From assembly GCA_934352055.1 (NCBI GenBank), contig CAKRJY010000016.1, positions 1-33,280 of the forward strand: 33,280 nt of DNA, read 5' to 3'. The notes beneath the pieces are model-generated. The model was not told the DNA's origin. It worked only from the letters and a program-made list of their open reading frames with translations, and did not search any database. A program made the translations under genes and the position numbers. Positions within the stretch are counted from its first letter, which is position 1; every line of letters begins with the position of its first letter. Below are positions 23,701 through 31,579 of this stretch, piece after piece. The DNA is from an uncultured Lachnospiraceae bacterium. GTDB taxonomy: Bacteria > Bacillota > Clostridia > Lachnospirales > Lachnospiraceae.

Positions 23701-26081
23701 TAATCAATGCCATCCTTAGCACTTTGAACATAGTATCTAATCAATCCTTGGAGAATCTCTCTACAGTCTCCCATGTTAATCAGATTAACACACAACAAAC
23801 GATTTCCAATATCATCAAATAAAAAAGAAAAATGTTCTTTATACTGATTGATCTTATCGCATACCAATTTCTGAACAAAATTTCGTGCTCCTAAATATCT
23901 CCTGTTCGATGCAGGGGCATAATATCTCCATTCAGGGGAATGCTTTTGTTCAATGGCATGGTAAAGGTTCTTATCAGAGTCCTTAACAAAAGGTAGCAAA
24001 TATAGCGCAGTGAGTTTCTCAACCAAATTTTCTCGAACTTCTCCTACTTGAGACTCATCAAGAAGCTTTAGCTGATATAATACGTTTAAAGGATGAAGAG
24101 GACTCATTTCTATCGTCCGTTCATCCGAATTTTTGATAACACACCCGATTAAAAGTGTCTGATTATCAACACTGGATAATGATTGCCCTTCCTTCAGCTG
24201 TTTGAAGTTGTCTTCTACAGCTGCCACATAATCACTAGCAGCGTTGTACAAAGCAGAATCTTTCTTGTAAAAGGCTAAACTTGGAACCGTTCTAAGTGTT
24301 TTTAACTCATTCAGCAATCTCAGATATGCATCATGTACATTAGCAGCGACATCCAATTTATACTCTTCTGCACCATCAATCGTTTCTCGAATCGCCAACC
24401 ACTGCTTATCAACAAATAATTTTTCAGCTTCTATGGAAGACTTAAATGGATCTCTTGCAAAATACTCCTTAGTTCCAACAACTATTTTATTGCCAGCCCT
24501 ATATTCCAAGCTTTTTTGCAACGAATGCTTCAACTTGAACGCAGAAATGCCAGTTAATTCAGTAGGTTTAGCAGGCTCATCTTGTATTTGGAGAGGTATC
24601 GCTATATTGCCTATCTTTAGCGAACAATCTAATGTTCCTGTATCAGAGTCGATTGCTTCTTCTCCGATCAAAACATTTAATGTTTTGTCATGATCAACTT
24701 CTAAAACCTTTCCTGGCTCCAATGCAACTTCTTTGACATCATGGTTAGGATTTATTAGTAAACTATCCTTTAATCCAAAAATCTGGATCTTGCCATTCTT
24801 AACATTTTTAGTCAATGAAAGGACATACGATGTCTGAATGTTCTCCAAATACGCTGGAAGAATGTTTAGCACACAAACCTTAAAGATATAGACAATTTTA
24901 TTGTTTGTATCCTGTATCTTCACATAGGCAAAAGTGCATCCAGTTGGTTTTACTGTCAATAATACTTCTTTTGATGAAGTTGTAAATGTAGCTCCAACAC
25001 ATTCTTCTACCCAAGACGATTTTACGTATATGTTCGTATCAATCGAAATAGTTACTTCATCTTTTAAATCTGGATTGAAAATAAGAACATTTTTCCTGCG
25101 CTGCTTAGATTTTGTTTCGCCATCACATCTAACAAAAAGCAACGAATCTTCACCAAAGGTATACTCGATTGGGGCATTGTGATACGCACTTATTCCAGAA
25201 TCTGCTATTTCAAGCGGGTTATCCAATTTTTTTCTCAACTTATCTTGAGATGCCTTAACTAAATCGTAAGTCAGATTTTCATGCCAAGGTAAAGATTTCT
25301 TTTTGCTCGCAGCAATCTGTTTTACAAGCTCTTTATCAAATTCATTGCCTAATTCATCTTGAATATTTCCATGTTTGTAAACTCTATTGATTTCCTCAAA
25401 GAATTTATGATTTTCGTCCAACCGGGCAATAATCTTCTTTGGGTCAACCATGTTTTTTATTGTAGGATCCGGCAATAGAGAAAAGCTTGGATAATCAGCA
25501 TCAACAACATATCCTCTTCCTAAAACTGTTAGTAACTCTGAGTATTCAAACAGTGAAGATTTATCGCTGTATCTATCACCCTGTTTCCGTTTTAGCTCAA
25601 CTTCTAACAAAGTTCGATCTGCAATCGACAACTGAGCTTTTGAGATATCATCTTTGATTTTCTCGATAATAGATTGAGCATGAAAAGGCATTCCCTTAGC
25701 CGCTAAATCTCCAGTACCACTGGTAATAGTGTCAATTGCAGAATGAGTAATCATCAAAATAGGAAATCTATTCTCTGTTAACTCTGCATTTCTCAATGTT
25801 GCTAAGAAATCATCCGTCATTCCATCTCTTTTGGCGGCAACAACAACTTGCATGTTCTCTGAGATTTTCAATGTGAATGTTGAATACACATCGCCATAAG
25901 AATAACTTCCTTGGATATTATTCTGACTGGTAACATTTCTCAGTGCATCGTCAACACCCACAACCATTTCTTCTGTGTCTAATTTTAAACAATAACGCTC
26001 ACCCGATTGAAGAGCATCTCCCTTACTTTGGAAAAAGCATAGGGTATTGTTTGCAATATAATTATAAAATTCGTTTAACAT
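20742..26081 (-). CDS. dptH: DptH, phosphorothioation-dependent restriction ATPase
   Basis: This protein of about 1779 aa is the largest subunit of the restriction arm. The C-terminal third is a HerA/FtsK-type motor: Walker A GTMGTGKT at about 1427-1434 (Lys1433), Walker B LILVDEAD with Asp1659 and Glu1660, and STQFLKHFG as sensor region. About 270 residues before Walker A, DDILLVGIEG to VEVKIG followed by a KAKEQV helix looks like a PD-(D/E)XK nuclease core (Asp1137, Glu1158, Lys1160, Gln1175). The first 1100 residues are unassigned. A Glu/Asp-rich linker separates nuclease and motor. The open frame begins at 26114. The ATG at 26081 follows GGGGATG and overlaps dptG by 20 nt. Confidence 0.9.
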   Translation of the reverse strand: MLNEFYNYIANNTLCFFQSKGDALQSGERYCLKLDTEEMVVGVDDALRNVTSQNNIQGSYSYGDVYSTFTLKISENMQVVVAAKRDGMTDDFLATLRNAELTENRFPILMITHSAIDTITSGTGDLAAKGMPFHAQSIIEKIKDDISKAQLSIADRTLLEVELKRKQGDRYSDKSSLFEYSELLTVLGRGYVVDADYPSFSLLPDPTIKNMVDPKKIIARLDENHKFFEEINRVYKHGNIQDELGNEFDKELVKQIAASKKKSLPWHENLTYDLVKASQDKLRKKLDNPLEIADSGISAYHNAPIEYTFGEDSLLFVRCDGETKSKQRRKNVLIFNPDLKDEVTISIDTNIYVKSSWVEECVGATFTTSSKEVLLTVKPTGCTFAYVKIQDTNNKIVYIFKVCVLNILPAYLENIQTSYVLSLTKNVKNGKIQIFGLKDSLLINPNHDVKEVALEPGKVLEVDHDKTLNVLIGEEAIDSDTGTLDCSLKIGNIAIPLQIQDEPAKPTELTGISAFKLKHSLQKSLEYRAGNKIVVGTKEYFARDPFKSSIEAEKLFVDKQWLAIRETIDGAEEYKLDVAANVHDAYLRLLNELKTLRTVPSLAFYKKDSALYNAASDYVAAVEDNFKQLKEGQSLSSVDNQTLLIGCVIKNSDERTIEMSPLHPLNVLYQLKLLDESQVGEVRENLVEKLTALYLLPFVKDSDKNLYHAIEQKHSPEWRYYAPASNRRYLGARNFVQKLVCDKINQYKEHFSFLFDDIGNRLLCVNLINMGDCREILQGLIRYYVQSAKDGIDYDDMLSFDVKVYAKKGSYNEFSLLADMHKLKQAIKDSYGAKELEDASELALVMTSKIRCFYKNPDETEYEYAHLTFYEMASSEDTGASRMDAITTGISLGGITSGTPSVLNADWYKTGFGTKYANAKNNQLIRMAAYYNAMFRVAFSGSSYEPNSSIFTEIEQGQEGQLGKIYKSSNWVVFVDPKVDLSFFQKKGATDDELMIIHYSDQYTSASGYDDITVTQKSNQYNEIISDQLQKKGVTANIDNINGIISLFNAINGGWMLRLITAKKLTGAADSYFSREKMSILSAIKLCMAYYKHPNITWVPISLEEMLRVSGGAGLSQKDGMLSAKNLGFEQRATSDDILLVGIEGPNDNIKIYLHPVEVKIGLNQPTVIDKAKEQVKNTHKGLHDALWPDENRNALERKLSRNFFMQLILVCCEKLKLYKIYPDENWDAVLDEYRENLLNERYTISNAMDDFIGKGTVVSFGTNVLNKSGELDAEGICLLEMPEKLGSSYMVLSAKEIEQDLDLATKELPKRLKREYQSESVHITEDVTGDAGEISSNITYMPVSDMKTDSVSKVAEEPVQYGTDNKQTESEDFNKNEEAAEPRDTIVESKEGMQVLFGTDITNGEPLYWCPNDTEQIFHTNTGIIGTMGTGKTQFTKSMITQLYQKRKDNFESDDIGILIFDYKGDYNESKEDFIRATDAKVLKPYHLPFNPLSLTKSKVFKPLLPTHTANAFKDTLSKVYSLGPKQQNTLFQCIIDAYAARGIIPANSATWDNSPPTFDMVYSLYANNEDIKKNDSLAAAMDKLYQFQVFESAASKTQSLFDLLKGVVVIDLSGYDADIQSLIVAITLDLFYSQMQAAGSSKLNNKYRQITKLILVDEADNFMSEGFPALKKILKEGREFGVGTILSTQFLKHFGAGEDDYSKYILTWVVHNVADLKSSDVEFVFQVEAKSSDSQILYNDIKGLNKHYSIVKIGNSKPKYIHDKAFWELYKSMFPNE

Positions 26082-27450
26082 ATTTTGCATCCCCACTATC
26101 GCTCTTCTTTTCAATTAAGTTGAGCTTCTCGTAATAATCGGTTACTTGTTGTTTCGATATATCATCCAGAAAAACTCCACGTCTTTCGAACTCATCGAAA
26201 ACATCTTTAAGTCGCATTTGTTCGTTATCTTTTATTGAAATCTTCGTTAAAAAGATAAGTGTTTCTTCCGACAAACTTAACATCAAACCGCTTCGCCCTC
26301 TACTTTTCAAATACTTATGACAAAAGCTTTCATATTTCCCTGCATAAGAATTATATGCTCTTGCTCGCACAGTGTTTTCAAACTGGCATTTTACACTTGC
26401 AAACAAGAATTTTAACGAGGCTAAAACTTGATCTTCATCGTTCTCCTTTTTCAGTTCACTCATTTCTGCACAATCAGTGATTGATTGACGATACAATGAT
26501 GTCAAGTCATCAATAGTTTGTGCAATATCAATTTCCTTCTCTGGATTTTCATCTAAATACTTTCTCAAAGCAATATAATCAAATCGTTCAGAACCAGGTT
26601 CTGTATGGTTCAGGATCTCTAATGTAACAACATGAGCAAACATTTTCTCAACAGGATATTGCAATCTCTGCCATCCATCAGTAAAGCACTGTCTACTTTG
26701 GCTTGTCTTTTCCCAATCTAAGCAAAAATACAAGGGAATGTTTATTGATCTCTCACCATCTAAGAATCTATCCAATTGTAAACTTGTCTGTGCTGTATAT
26801 GAAAAGAAATATAGTTCTAGAAGTGTAACCAAATACTCTCTCACCCTGTTTTGATTACCAAGAATGTACTTAAAATCACTTTCAAATACCTCGGTTAATG
26901 AAGTCACCACACCATAATATGGAATGTCATCAGTGTTTTTTTCATCCGAACTCTTCAAATGCTTCAAGACCAGTCGTTCAAATACATTTGAGGATGCCAA
27001 CTCTCTCGTTTTAGCATTCGTAACCATTCTTTTCAAGTTGTCCTTATTTCCAAGAACATCAACTAAATAGTCGGCAACTTTCTCTTCACTTACTTCTTTG
27101 TGAGGTATGTGTGACAACATTTGCAAATTCAAAGGGCGTAACTGCTCATTTGAAGTAAAGAACAATTGCTTTACTGTTTCATAAAACAACTGCTCTTGTC
27201 CAGCTTCGATATCAGTTTCTTGCTTAAGTTCAGCAACCAACTCCGAGACAGCTATTTTATCAGGTTTCTTTCCTTCAATCTTACACAAAAATGTTCCTAC
27301 CAGCTGAGATAAATCTTCAACCGGTACACTATTAGGCTGAGTAACAAATGGAAATAATTTAAATCTATTACCAGTTTTATGAATGAACTTTCTGTTAGAA
27401 TCAAACATTTTTCCAGATTGGAACTCAGCAAGGCTCAAACTATATTCCAT
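26062..27450 (-). CDS. dptG: DptG restriction subunit
   Basis: This 462-aa protein lies between dptF and dptH, where DptG belongs. No catalytic motif is visible. It is mostly helical, with a charged N-terminus (SGKMFDSNRKFIHKTGNRF) and an aromatic centre (LELYFFSYTAQTSLQLDRFL). A possible winged-helix end (LKDVFDEFERRGVFLDDISK) closes the protein. It probably bridges DptF and DptH in the complex that attacks unmodified DNA. Its ATG overlaps the dptF stop by one base (TAATG). The call leans on gene order and size. Confidence 0.87.
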   Translation of the reverse strand: MEYSLSLAEFQSGKMFDSNRKFIHKTGNRFKLFPFVTQPNSVPVEDLSQLVGTFLCKIEGKKPDKIAVSELVAELKQETDIEAGQEQLFYETVKQLFFTSNEQLRPLNLQMLSHIPHKEVSEEKVADYLVDVLGNKDNLKRMVTNAKTRELASSNVFERLVLKHLKSSDEKNTDDIPYYGVVTSLTEVFESDFKYILGNQNRVREYLVTLLELYFFSYTAQTSLQLDRFLDGERSINIPLYFCLDWEKTSQSRQCFTDGWQRLQYPVEKMFAHVVTLEILNHTEPGSERFDYIALRKYLDENPEKEIDIAQTIDDLTSLYRQSITDCAEMSELKKENDEDQVLASLKFLFASVKCQFENTVRARAYNSYAGKYESFCHKYLKSRGRSGLMLSLSEETLIFLTKISIKDNEQMRLKDVFDEFERRGVFLDDISKQQVTDYYEKLNLIEKKSDSGDAKYVKRIL

Positions 27451-29195
27451 TATTTCACCACCTTAAATTCAAATCCAAAATCGTTTTCCTCAAAAACAAT
27501 TTGATATTTTTTATCACCATCTTTTGGTATTATTGTTACTCGCTCTTCCTTATTCCCAAGCTCTATAAGTTGTTGAACAAAGCTTACAAAATCAGTGTGT
27601 CGATTTTTATCTTGCATTGTTGGACGATACCCAGCCTTCATATCCGAAATTAGTTCGTAAAGTGCAAAATCTATTTTTATGGTCACAGGCTTCGTGTTGT
27701 CTTGACCATCCTTTTTATACCTAAGGCTTATAATCGGAGAGAATCTCTGAATTTCCCCAGTGATTTTAGGTGCATCTTTGTTAATAGCCGCCTTTAACTT
27801 GAGTTCTTCTAAAATCCAATGGTGTTCATTGGATTCATCAATACAAATAAAGTCACCGCCAAATTCCCCATCCCAATTCAAAACAGCCTTTTTTGTTGAC
27901 TCGTAAAGAGCAGCTAGTTTCTTCTCATTGCCACTATTTTGATCATATAGATAGGATAAATATTGTTCAAAGCGGATTTCTTTTTCGCTTCTATTTAGGT
28001 TATGCTCCATTGCTTTAAGGCGTGCAATAAACCTATAGATAATCTTCTTTAATTCAGGCTTTATTCCGCCAAGTTGAGAAACATTTGAAATTGTATTGAG
28101 AACAATATATGGTGTTCCCTTTGTTGTATCTTCAAATACTTTTTCTATATTGTCTAATGAATGGAACCTAGTCGCTTCCTCATCGGCAATAGCTGTTCTA
28201 TTTCTAAGAACATCATGACTTCTCATCGCATTGATTAAAGGCGAAATATCTTCATATTCATCGAGCAACATAGGTGTTGTCCAACTAATGTAATCATTCA
28301 AATACTGTACATCCGATGTTCCAATAGATATCTTTTGTTTATCAAAATCCGGATGTACTATTAAATCATATAAAAGGTTCAATACCTCCCTAGTTGCAAC
28401 AATCGTTTTATCTATTATGACCGCCTGGACAATTCTATGTATAAGAACCTGCTGATTCTTTGGATCTGACAAAAATTCAAAATTATGACGAACAGGGCAG
28501 CGTTGGCATAACTGACAATTTGTTTCCTCTTTTTTGTAAGACTGATAGAATGGATTATCATCATTCTGGCTAAAAACCTTTTCTAATAGCTTTTCCAAAA
28601 ATACGGTTTGTATTCCATTTTCACTTAAAGAAAAAACCTGATAATCGGCGAAGCTGACATGCTGAAATACGCTCTTATCTTTATATCCGGTCTCTTGTGC
28701 ATAGCTCGATAAAATTTTGTTTTCTTCAACATACTTGCGAAGCTTTGTAAAAGACTTTCCTTTTGCTGACTCAATGAAGTTATTCAATGTGCCCAAGTTA
28801 ATGGCAATTATCATTTTTGATCCATCAGCATTATCGTAATGCTCGTCATCGAAATCTGTAAGCTTATCTGCCAATGTATCAATGGAAGTTAATGTTGGTT
28901 CACTACTTTCAGTTGCATCATTATATAGCTCATAGCCATCTAACAATCCTTCGGTATCAGAATTTTTCATATAAGAAATCAAGTGTGACTTACCATCGCC
29001 GGCACTTCCACATAGCAACACCAAACACTTACCTTGTTTTTCATTTACACTACGAAGTAACTTTCGCAGTTCAATTTCAACATGTCGCTCTACATGCAAA
29101 TACTCTTTAAAATGGTTAAAAGCATTTGTATTTTCTACAGACTCAGCTGATGATTTACGCAGTTTACTAAGCTGCATTATAAATTCACATGCCAT
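27450..29195 (-). CDS. dptF: DptF restriction NTPase
   Basis: This 581-aa P-loop NTPase has Walker A GSAGDGKS at residues 63-70, an N-terminal DptF-like stretch (HFKEYLHVERHVEIELRKLL), and a CxxCxxC cluster at Cys227, Cys230 and Cys233 that could bind zinc or an iron-sulfur centre. It is required with DptG and DptH for phosphorothioation-dependent restriction in characterised systems. GGAGGG lies six bases before the ATG at 29195. It follows the 112-aa gene by 15 bases, in the same operon. Confidence 0.9.
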   Translation of the reverse strand: MACEFIMQLSKLRKSSAESVENTNAFNHFKEYLHVERHVEIELRKLLRSVNEKQGKCLVLLCGSAGDGKSHLISYMKNSDTEGLLDGYELYNDATESSEPTLTSIDTLADKLTDFDDEHYDNADGSKMIIAINLGTLNNFIESAKGKSFTKLRKYVEENKILSSYAQETGYKDKSVFQHVSFADYQVFSLSENGIQTVFLEKLLEKVFSQNDDNPFYQSYKKEETNCQLCQRCPVRHNFEFLSDPKNQQVLIHRIVQAVIIDKTIVATREVLNLLYDLIVHPDFDKQKISIGTSDVQYLNDYISWTTPMLLDEYEDISPLINAMRSHDVLRNRTAIADEEATRFHSLDNIEKVFEDTTKGTPYIVLNTISNVSQLGGIKPELKKIIYRFIARLKAMEHNLNRSEKEIRFEQYLSYLYDQNSGNEKKLAALYESTKKAVLNWDGEFGGDFICIDESNEHHWILEELKLKAAINKDAPKITGEIQRFSPIISLRYKKDGQDNTKPVTIKIDFALYELISDMKAGYRPTMQDKNRHTDFVSFVQQLIELGNKEERVTIIPKDGDKKYQIVFEENDFGFEFKVVK

Positions 29196-29210
29196 TGTAT
29201 TCCCTCCATT

Positions 29211-29549
29211 TTATCTCTTGTATTTGCAATAAAATTCTTCTATCATCTGGTTGAATTTCATCGGTTCCTTTTTATATAAATCATATGCCTCATAAAAAAT
29301 CTTGCTTACATTTGACAATCCTTCTTTTCCGTCTGTCACAACATAATGAATGCATCCTATTTGCATTGTCAACCCAGTAACATTTCTATACTTTTCATCT
29401 ATTTGCACCCCTTTAACAGCTGCTCTATTTTTCATAATGGCAGAAAGTTCATTAAGCTTCTCAGTATCAACGCTTAATGTTGCTCCTGATTTGAAGTATA
29501 GATCATACAAGACAACCGCCTCTTCTAAATCCCACTTAACTTTTATCAT
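29211..29549 (-). CDS. stand-alone domain protein leading the dpt operon, unknown function
   Basis: This protein of about 112 aa starts IKVKWDLEEAVVLYDLYFKS, then ELSAIMKNRAAVKG, YRNVTGLTMQIGCIHYV and DGKEGLSNVSKIFYEAYDLY. The pattern resembles a domain I associate with the N-terminus of HNH and other restriction-type effectors, where it probably helps bind DNA. Here it has no nuclease attached. The ATG at 29549 has GAGG upstream and overlaps the HTH gene by 14 nt. dptF starts 15 bases after its stop. Co-transcription with dptFGH suggests a specificity or regulatory role, which is inference. Confidence 0.6.
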   Translation of the reverse strand: MIKVKWDLEEAVVLYDLYFKSGATLSVDTEKLNELSAIMKNRAAVKGVQIDEKYRNVTGLTMQIGCIHYVVTDGKEGLSNVSKIFYEAYDLYKKEPMKFNQMIEEFYCKYKR

Positions 29550-29751
29550 TGCCACAATCCTCACTCGGTTTCTTTATATATTTTCCACTTTTAATTCGTG
29601 CATCGGCCGGCTTTTCTGCATCACTAGGTATCGCCCATGCAAATCCAATTCTCACGGTGCCTTCAATTCTATTTTCCGAACACAATACCTGAATACGCCT
29701 TCTTGAAACTCCCCATTTTTCAGCCATTTGGCTTATAGATAAGTATTCCAT
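29536..29751 (-). CDS. small HTH DNA-binding protein at head of dpt operon
   Basis: This 71-aa protein has a MerR/excisionase-like helix-turn-helix (LSISQMAEKWGVSRRRIQVL), a wing (RIEGTVRIGFAWAIP) and a basic tail (ARIKSGKYIKKP). This small family is common at the head of accessory and defence operons in gut Firmicutes. GGAGG is five bases before the ATG at 29751. It overlaps the 112-aa gene. It could regulate the dpt operon or the palindromic dnd promoter. It is not an element excisionase by context, since no integrase is adjacent. Confidence 0.7.
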   Translation of the reverse strand: MEYLSISQMAEKWGVSRRRIQVLCSENRIEGTVRIGFAWAIPSDAEKPADARIKSGKYIKKPSEDCGNDKS

Positions 29752-29772
29752 CTATTCCTCCACAGTATATCT

Positions 29773-29802
29773 ATAATACGTCCATGATAACTATTCTATC
29801 AA
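29773..29802 (-). promoter_or_regulatory. predicted promoter of the HTH-dptFGH operon
   Basis: On the minus strand TTGATA (29797-29802) and TATTAT (29773-29778) are 18 bases apart. The expected start lies about 15 bases before the ATG at 29751. No TACTTAAGTA copy is present, so this operon does not share the dndB operator. Confidence 0.45.
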
Positions 29803-29897
29803 AGCTAATTATAGTCCTACCTGCGAATAAAATCAATATGGTAAATCATTTATAAGCCTCTTAAATAAACCTTTTTCACTCTTCTGCAAGCAGTGTA

Positions 29898-30028
29898 AAC
29901 CTGTACAGGTTCACTCATTTTCTCGATTTTCCCTTCGGTACAATCTTCGCAAATTTGCTTGTTGGGGAAGCATCCCCAATCCCCTTTGAACATCATCTGC
30001 CGATGATGGCTACACGATTTTCAATCGT
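29898..30028. repeat. cluster of five palindromes, possible oriT of a lost relaxase
   Basis: Within 131 bases there are five dyads: AACCTGTACAGGTT (29898-29911), GCAAATTTGC (29949-29958), TTGGGGA/TCCCCAA (29962-29979), CATCAT/ATGATG (29991-30008) and ACGATT/AATCGT (30014-30028). The region lies between the dpt operon and a relaxase C-terminal fragment. It holds no gene. Such density suggests an element origin or end rather than simple terminators, but no known nick core is recognised. Confidence 0.4.
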
Positions 30029-30087
30029 TTCCAAAAGAACAGTGGAATAAAATTTTCCCATGGTTGAAAGCACCGAAGTCGAAAAGC

Positions 30088-30140
30088 AAAAAAATAGCCA
30101 CGATCCGCACCCTTTGGGGGAGTGCAGACCGTGGCTTTTT
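30088..30140 (-). terminator. rho-independent terminator (minus strand)
   Basis: AGCCACG (30096-30102) pairs with CGTGGCT (30130-30136). GCAC/GTGC inside extends the stem. On the minus strand the stem is followed by a run of T residues. It lies just after the relaxase tail. Confidence 0.8.
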
Positions 30141-30143
30141 GCT

Positions 30144-31313
30144 TTAACGGAAGTTCTTCTTTTCCTCTTTCTCTTGTTCTTTTTCTTGCTCTTTCTGTCT
30201 GTCGATATTCAGAATCGTTTCAACCGTCCGCTTGGCAATCAGCAATTCTTCTTTCTCTTTTCTGATCTGACGGTACTCCGCATAATCTTGTTTCTTCTGG
30301 ACTGCCAGCTGATGAAATTCCTCATACAACGATTGCATAGACGGGAGCTTTGTAATCTGCAATTCATCAAAGGCTTGCTTCGCCGCTTTATGAATTGTGA
30401 TTTCCTGACGGTGTTCCTCAAAGAATTTTTTTCTATATCCAGACTTGCGGTACTCGATATAGATTTGCCTTGTGTTGCGATAATTTTTGATGTGCTGCTG
30501 CAACGCCTGAACCTCAACCATTCGCTTCTCTGCGGCCTTGATAGAATCAGAAAGTGCATCTAACCGGGCAGACAGATTTTCAATATGAGCAGTCAGATCG
30601 TCGTAGTTGCCCAAGCCTTTTTCTTTCAGTAATGTGATTCTTGTTATACCTACACCTTTCATATCACCACGAGTTGTAGTACAAAAATATGGTGATTGCA
30701 TTGCATAACACATATACCTATTATCTATGCCATAAGTAGGTTTTAGCAAAGCCACACTTGATAGCATACTGAATTCTTCATGCATTGTATTTATCGTAGC
30801 AATTCCAGAAGTCGCTCCATCTTTAATATAAAGAATATCTCCGAATTCCGGATTACAGCGAGAGAATATTTCTTTGTGTACTGCAGCAGTAACATAAGTA
30901 ATATCCTCCAATATAATACCATTCAATTTGATATTTTTGGCTGTTATATATTTATATTCCCCTATCGGGTAATTATCTGGAGAATGATGTGTACCATCTG
31001 TAACTTTTGAGCATACAGTACCTAATCTTGCCCACGCCCACCCCTCCGGCAGTTCAAACGGTATTTCATCTTCAATGCATTTCACGCTGCCGTCAGCGAA
31101 CTTCTCATAATGCAAATTATCCTCACCGGCAAAGATAACGGAATCATTTTTAATGTCTTTCTTTTTTAGTTTTCCATCCTTGACCATCTGTTGCTTCTGT
31201 TCACGGATTCTTTCCAAAAGAACCGATGCCGGCTCATCATTTGGATCCTGCGGAACAAGCTTACCCCGGATAGCAAGGTCAAGAATCTTTTGTTGTAATG
31301 CCTTGGTATCCAT
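30144..31313 (-). CDS. chimeric ORF: HsdS N-terminal half fused to relaxase C-terminal tail
   Basis: This uninterrupted 389-aa frame is made of two unrelated parts. Residues 1 to about 227 are type I specificity subunit: MDTKALQQKILDLAIRGKLV, then LPEGWAWARLGTVC and one target-recognition domain ending GVGITRIT. From about residue 228 (LLKEKGLGNYDDLTAHIENL, KAAEKRMVEV, YRKSGYRKKFFEEHRQEITI) it is the tail of a Tn1549-type conjugative relaxase, ending in a KEQEKEQEKE run. The second recognition domain and the relaxase catalytic domain are absent. Its ATG overlaps the stop of the hsdM remnant. It is probably not a working HsdS. Confidence 0.8.
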   Translation of the reverse strand: MDTKALQQKILDLAIRGKLVPQDPNDEPASVLLERIREQKQQMVKDGKLKKKDIKNDSVIFAGEDNLHYEKFADGSVKCIEDEIPFELPEGWAWARLGTVCSKVTDGTHHSPDNYPIGEYKYITAKNIKLNGIILEDITYVTAAVHKEIFSRCNPEFGDILYIKDGATSGIATINTMHEEFSMLSSVALLKPTYGIDNRYMCYAMQSPYFCTTTRGDMKGVGITRITLLKEKGLGNYDDLTAHIENLSARLDALSDSIKAAEKRMVEVQALQQHIKNYRNTRQIYIEYRKSGYRKKFFEEHRQEITIHKAAKQAFDELQITKLPSMQSLYEEFHQLAVQKKQDYAEYRQIRKEKEELLIAKRTVETILNIDRQKEQEKEQEKEEKKNFR

Positions 31314-31579
31314 TATTCTTCCACCTCTCCAATTAACGCTTCCAGCTCTGCAACGGCTTTCGCTATGTTATTAGACTTTTCCTTGATCATATCAAGTAAT
31401 TCCACCAGGGTATAATCTTCCGTTCCGGAATCCGCTTTCACCCATGTAATGTCTAAGCTTGTCTTATCACGAGCCAGAATATCCTCGATAGTAAATTTAC
31501 GCCATCTGCCATTGGGATTTTCTTCGCTGTATGTTTCTTTGCGCTTGCTTAAATCACCATCAGCATAATGCCATTCGGG
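31313..31579 (-). pseudogene. hsdM: hsdM C-terminal remnant
   Basis: The last 88 codons of a type I methyltransferase subunit read DGDLSKRKETYSEENPNGRW, then EDILARDKTSLDITWVKADS and VAELEALIGEVEE. The SAM-binding and NPPF-type catalytic regions are missing. The frame ends upstream at a TAG (31580-31582) and overlaps the end of the truncated hsdR. The stop overlaps the HsdS ATG (TAATG), which preserves the native hsdM-hsdS junction. Confidence 0.75.

Noticed and set aside
29536..29751. Excisionase of a third integrative element
   Set aside because: The fold is similar, but no integrase is adjacent and the gene overlaps an operon of restriction genes.
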